DNA from: Flavobacteriia bacterium
GTDB lineage: Bacteria > Bacteroidota > Bacteroidia > Flavobacteriales > Flavobacteriaceae
Direction: 5' to 3'
Assembly: GCA_018500075.1 (NCBI GenBank)
Contig: JAHBAN010000171.1
Location: 1-6,155 of the forward strand
DNA: 6,155 nt
The notes below the pieces were generated by a model. That model worked only from the letters and a program-made list of their open reading frames with translations. It was not told the DNA's origin and made no database searches. A program made the position numbers and the translations under genes. Shown piece by piece: positions 4,797 through 6,155 of this stretch (position 1 is the first letter of the stretch; every line of letters begins with the position of its first letter).

Positions 4797-6155
4797 ATGC
4801 GCGAAACATCTATCCGGGAAACGCTTATCCGCGGTGCGGACCATATTCTGACAATGAACGACGGGCGCGAGGAGTTGCGCGGCGCAGATATTCTGATCCG
4901 CGGCGGGACGATTGCGGCGGTCGGGCACGGGCTTGAGACATCGGGCGAGGTGCTTCAGGCGGCGGGCTGTGTTGTCACGCCGGGGCTTGTGAACACCCAT
5001 CACCATCTCTACCAGAGCCTGACCCGCGCCGTGCCCGGCGGGCAGGATGCGCTTTTGTTCGGCTGGCTTCAGACGCTCTATCCGATCTGGGCGAGGTTTG
5101 GCCCCGAGGAGATGTTTGTGAGTGCACAAGTCGGGCTGGCGGAGCTGGCTTTGACGGGCTGCACCATGAGCTCGGACCATCTCTATCTTTACCCGAACGG
5201 CGCGCGGCTTGATGATACCATTGCCGCGGCTGCGGACGTCGGCCTCAGGTTTCACCCGACGCGCGGGGCGATGAGCATTGGCGAGAGCGATGGTGGCTTG
5301 CCGCCCGACAGTCTGGTCGAGCGCGAAGCCGATATTCTGGAAGATTGCATCCGTGTGATTGATGCGCATCATGATGCACGCGAGGGGGCGATGGTGCGGG
5401 TCGGGGTTGCGCCGTGTTCGCCGTTTTCTGTCAGCCGTGAGCTGATGCGGGATGCGGCCCTTCTGGCGCGGGACAAGGGCGTGATGTTGCACACCCATCT
5501 GGCCGAGAATGACGAGGATGTCGCCTATAGTCTTGAGAAATTTGGCTGCCGCCCCGGCCAGTATGCGCAAGATCTGGGCTGGACGGGGCCGGATGTCTGG
5601 CACGCGCATTGCGTGAAGCTGGACGGGCAAGAGATTGATTTATTTGCCCGTTCGGGGACAGGCGTTGCGCATTGCCCGTGTTCCAACTGCCGGCTTGGCT
5701 CTGGAATCGCCCCTGTGCGGGAGATGCGCGACGCGGGTGTCAAAGTGGGCCTCGGGGTCGATGGCTCGGCGAGCAATGACACGGGGCAGATGATTTTGGA
5801 GGCGCGTCAGGGAATGCTTTTGCAGCGGGTCGCGCGCGGGGCGGACGCGATGAGCGCGCGCGAGGCGCTCGAGATTGCCACGCGCGGCGGTGCGCAAGTG
5901 CTCGGGCGCGACGACTGCGGGCAGATTGCGCCGGGCAAGCGCGCCGATATTGCGGTTTGGGATCGGCGCGGCATTGAAAGCGCGGGCAGCTGGGACGCCG
6001 CCGCGCTTTTGCTGGCGGGGCCGACGCGGGGGAAGGATTTGTTTGTGGAGGGGCGCCCTATTGTTCTGGATGGGCAGATGCCGCATCTTGGCCTTGGCCG
6101 CATTATTGCGCGGCAAAAACGGCCGGGCCAAAAACTGATGGCCCCGTCTCTTTTC
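4797..6155 (+). CDS. 8-oxoguanine deaminase-type amidohydrolase, open at right window edge
   Basis: From the ATG at 4797, with GAGGGG 4 nt upstream, the frame stays open for 453 codons to the window end. It is a cytosolic TIM-barrel amidohydrolase of the TrzA/AtzA/8-oxoguanine deaminase group, flanked by the usual N- and C-terminal beta segments. Visible active-site residues are NTHHHLYQSLTRA (metal ligands H68 and H70), HTHLAEND (metal H234, catalytic E237), HAHC (H271) and GVDGSASND (metal D322). HHHLYQSLTRA together with LYPIWARF resembles characterised 8-oxoguanine deaminases (Pseudomonas PA0142 type), which convert 8-oxoguanine to urate plus ammonia. A related guanine, isoguanine or s-triazine deaminase is the main alternative. 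The length already equals that of full family members, so nearly all of it is present. It lies 97 bp after hisN, behind a terminator-like hairpin, and no clear promoter of its own is visible. Confidence 0.88.
   Translation, partial: MRETSIRETLIRGADHILTMNDGREELRGADILIRGGTIAAVGHGLETSGEVLQAAGCVVTPGLVNTHHHLYQSLTRAVPGGQDALLFGWLQTLYPIWARFGPEEMFVSAQVGLAELALTGCTMSSDHLYLYPNGARLDDTIAAAADVGLRFHPTRGAMSIGESDGGLPPDSLVEREADILEDCIRVIDAHHDAREGAMVRVGVAPCSPFSVSRELMRDAALLARDKGVMLHTHLAENDEDVAYSLEKFGCRPGQYAQDLGWTGPDVWHAHCVKLDGQEIDLFARSGTGVAHCPCSNCRLGSGIAPVREMRDAGVKVGLGVDGSASNDTGQMILEARQGMLLQRVARGADAMSAREALEIATRGGAQVLGRDDCGQIAPGKRADIAVWDRRGIESAGSWDAAALLLAGPTRGKDLFVEGRPIVLDGQMPHLGLGRIIARQKRPGQKLMAPSLF
6125..6155 (+). 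terminator. Terminator-like hairpin overlapping the end of the deaminase frame
   Basis: GGGCCA (6125-6130) pairs with TGGCCC (6139-6144) around an 8-nt loop and is followed by a pyrimidine-rich tail ending TCTCTTTTC. The stem arms are identical to those of the hairpin after hisN. It lies inside the open deaminase frame, close to where family members normally end. The tail is cut by the window edge, so the T run cannot be judged fully. Confidence 0.35.

Noticed and set aside
4713..5630. 305-codon minus-strand open frame, and a second one at 5640-6131
   Set aside because: Both are antisense to the deaminase, which has all catalytic motifs. The antisense products are Arg/Pro/His-rich and unlike any family; long antisense frames are common at high G+C.

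Overview
The window looks like chromosomal DNA from an alphaproteobacterium, most likely the Rhodobacteraceae/roseobacter group. This rests on high G+C with G/C-rich third codon positions, on a DUF1127 small protein ending in a roseobacter-like 'RPVWDVPQNW' tail, on a PraR/PhrR-type XRE regulator next to a HisN-type phosphatase, and on the overall style of the LysR and BAX-inhibitor-like proteins. No mobile element, CRISPR array, rRNA or tRNA is visible. The placement is inferred from protein recognition alone.

Layout, left to right. (1) Positions 1-733, minus strand: a seven-helix BAX inhibitor-1 family membrane protein whose last few codons lie off the left edge, with a good sigma70-type promoter at 798-826. 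(2) 864-1082, minus: a 72-residue DUF1127 protein. (3) 1083-1208: a divergent control region with a strong promoter for the LysR gene, a weaker opposing promoter, and three small dyads spaced about 25 bp apart. (4) 1209-2075, plus: a LysR-type regulator. (5) 2072-3046, minus: a zinc-free quinone oxidoreductase-type MDR protein that meets the LysR gene tail to tail, so that one CTAG supplies both stop codons. (6) 3047-3422: a 376-bp non-coding divergent region. It holds a promoter with a perfect TTGACA, a palindrome over its -10, and a structured leader of about 180 nt. (7) 3423-3794, plus: the PraR/PhrR-like XRE regulator. (8) 3905-4699, plus: hisN, an inositol-monophosphatase-family histidinol-phosphatase, followed by a terminator-like hairpin at 4720-4745. 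(9) 4797 to the right edge, plus: an 8-oxoguanine deaminase-type amidohydrolase. It is complete or nearly so, but no stop codon is reached inside the window.

How the genes fit together. The LysR and DUF1127 genes form a divergon in which the LysR protein probably acts on its own promoter and perhaps on DUF1127. The XRE regulator and hisN are co-directional with a gap of about 110 bp and may be co-transcribed. The deaminase is co-directional but sits behind a terminator-like hairpin without an obvious promoter of its own. I see no convincing novel multi-gene system. The least explained parts are the structured leader before the XRE gene and the dyad-rich LysR/DUF1127 intergenic region.
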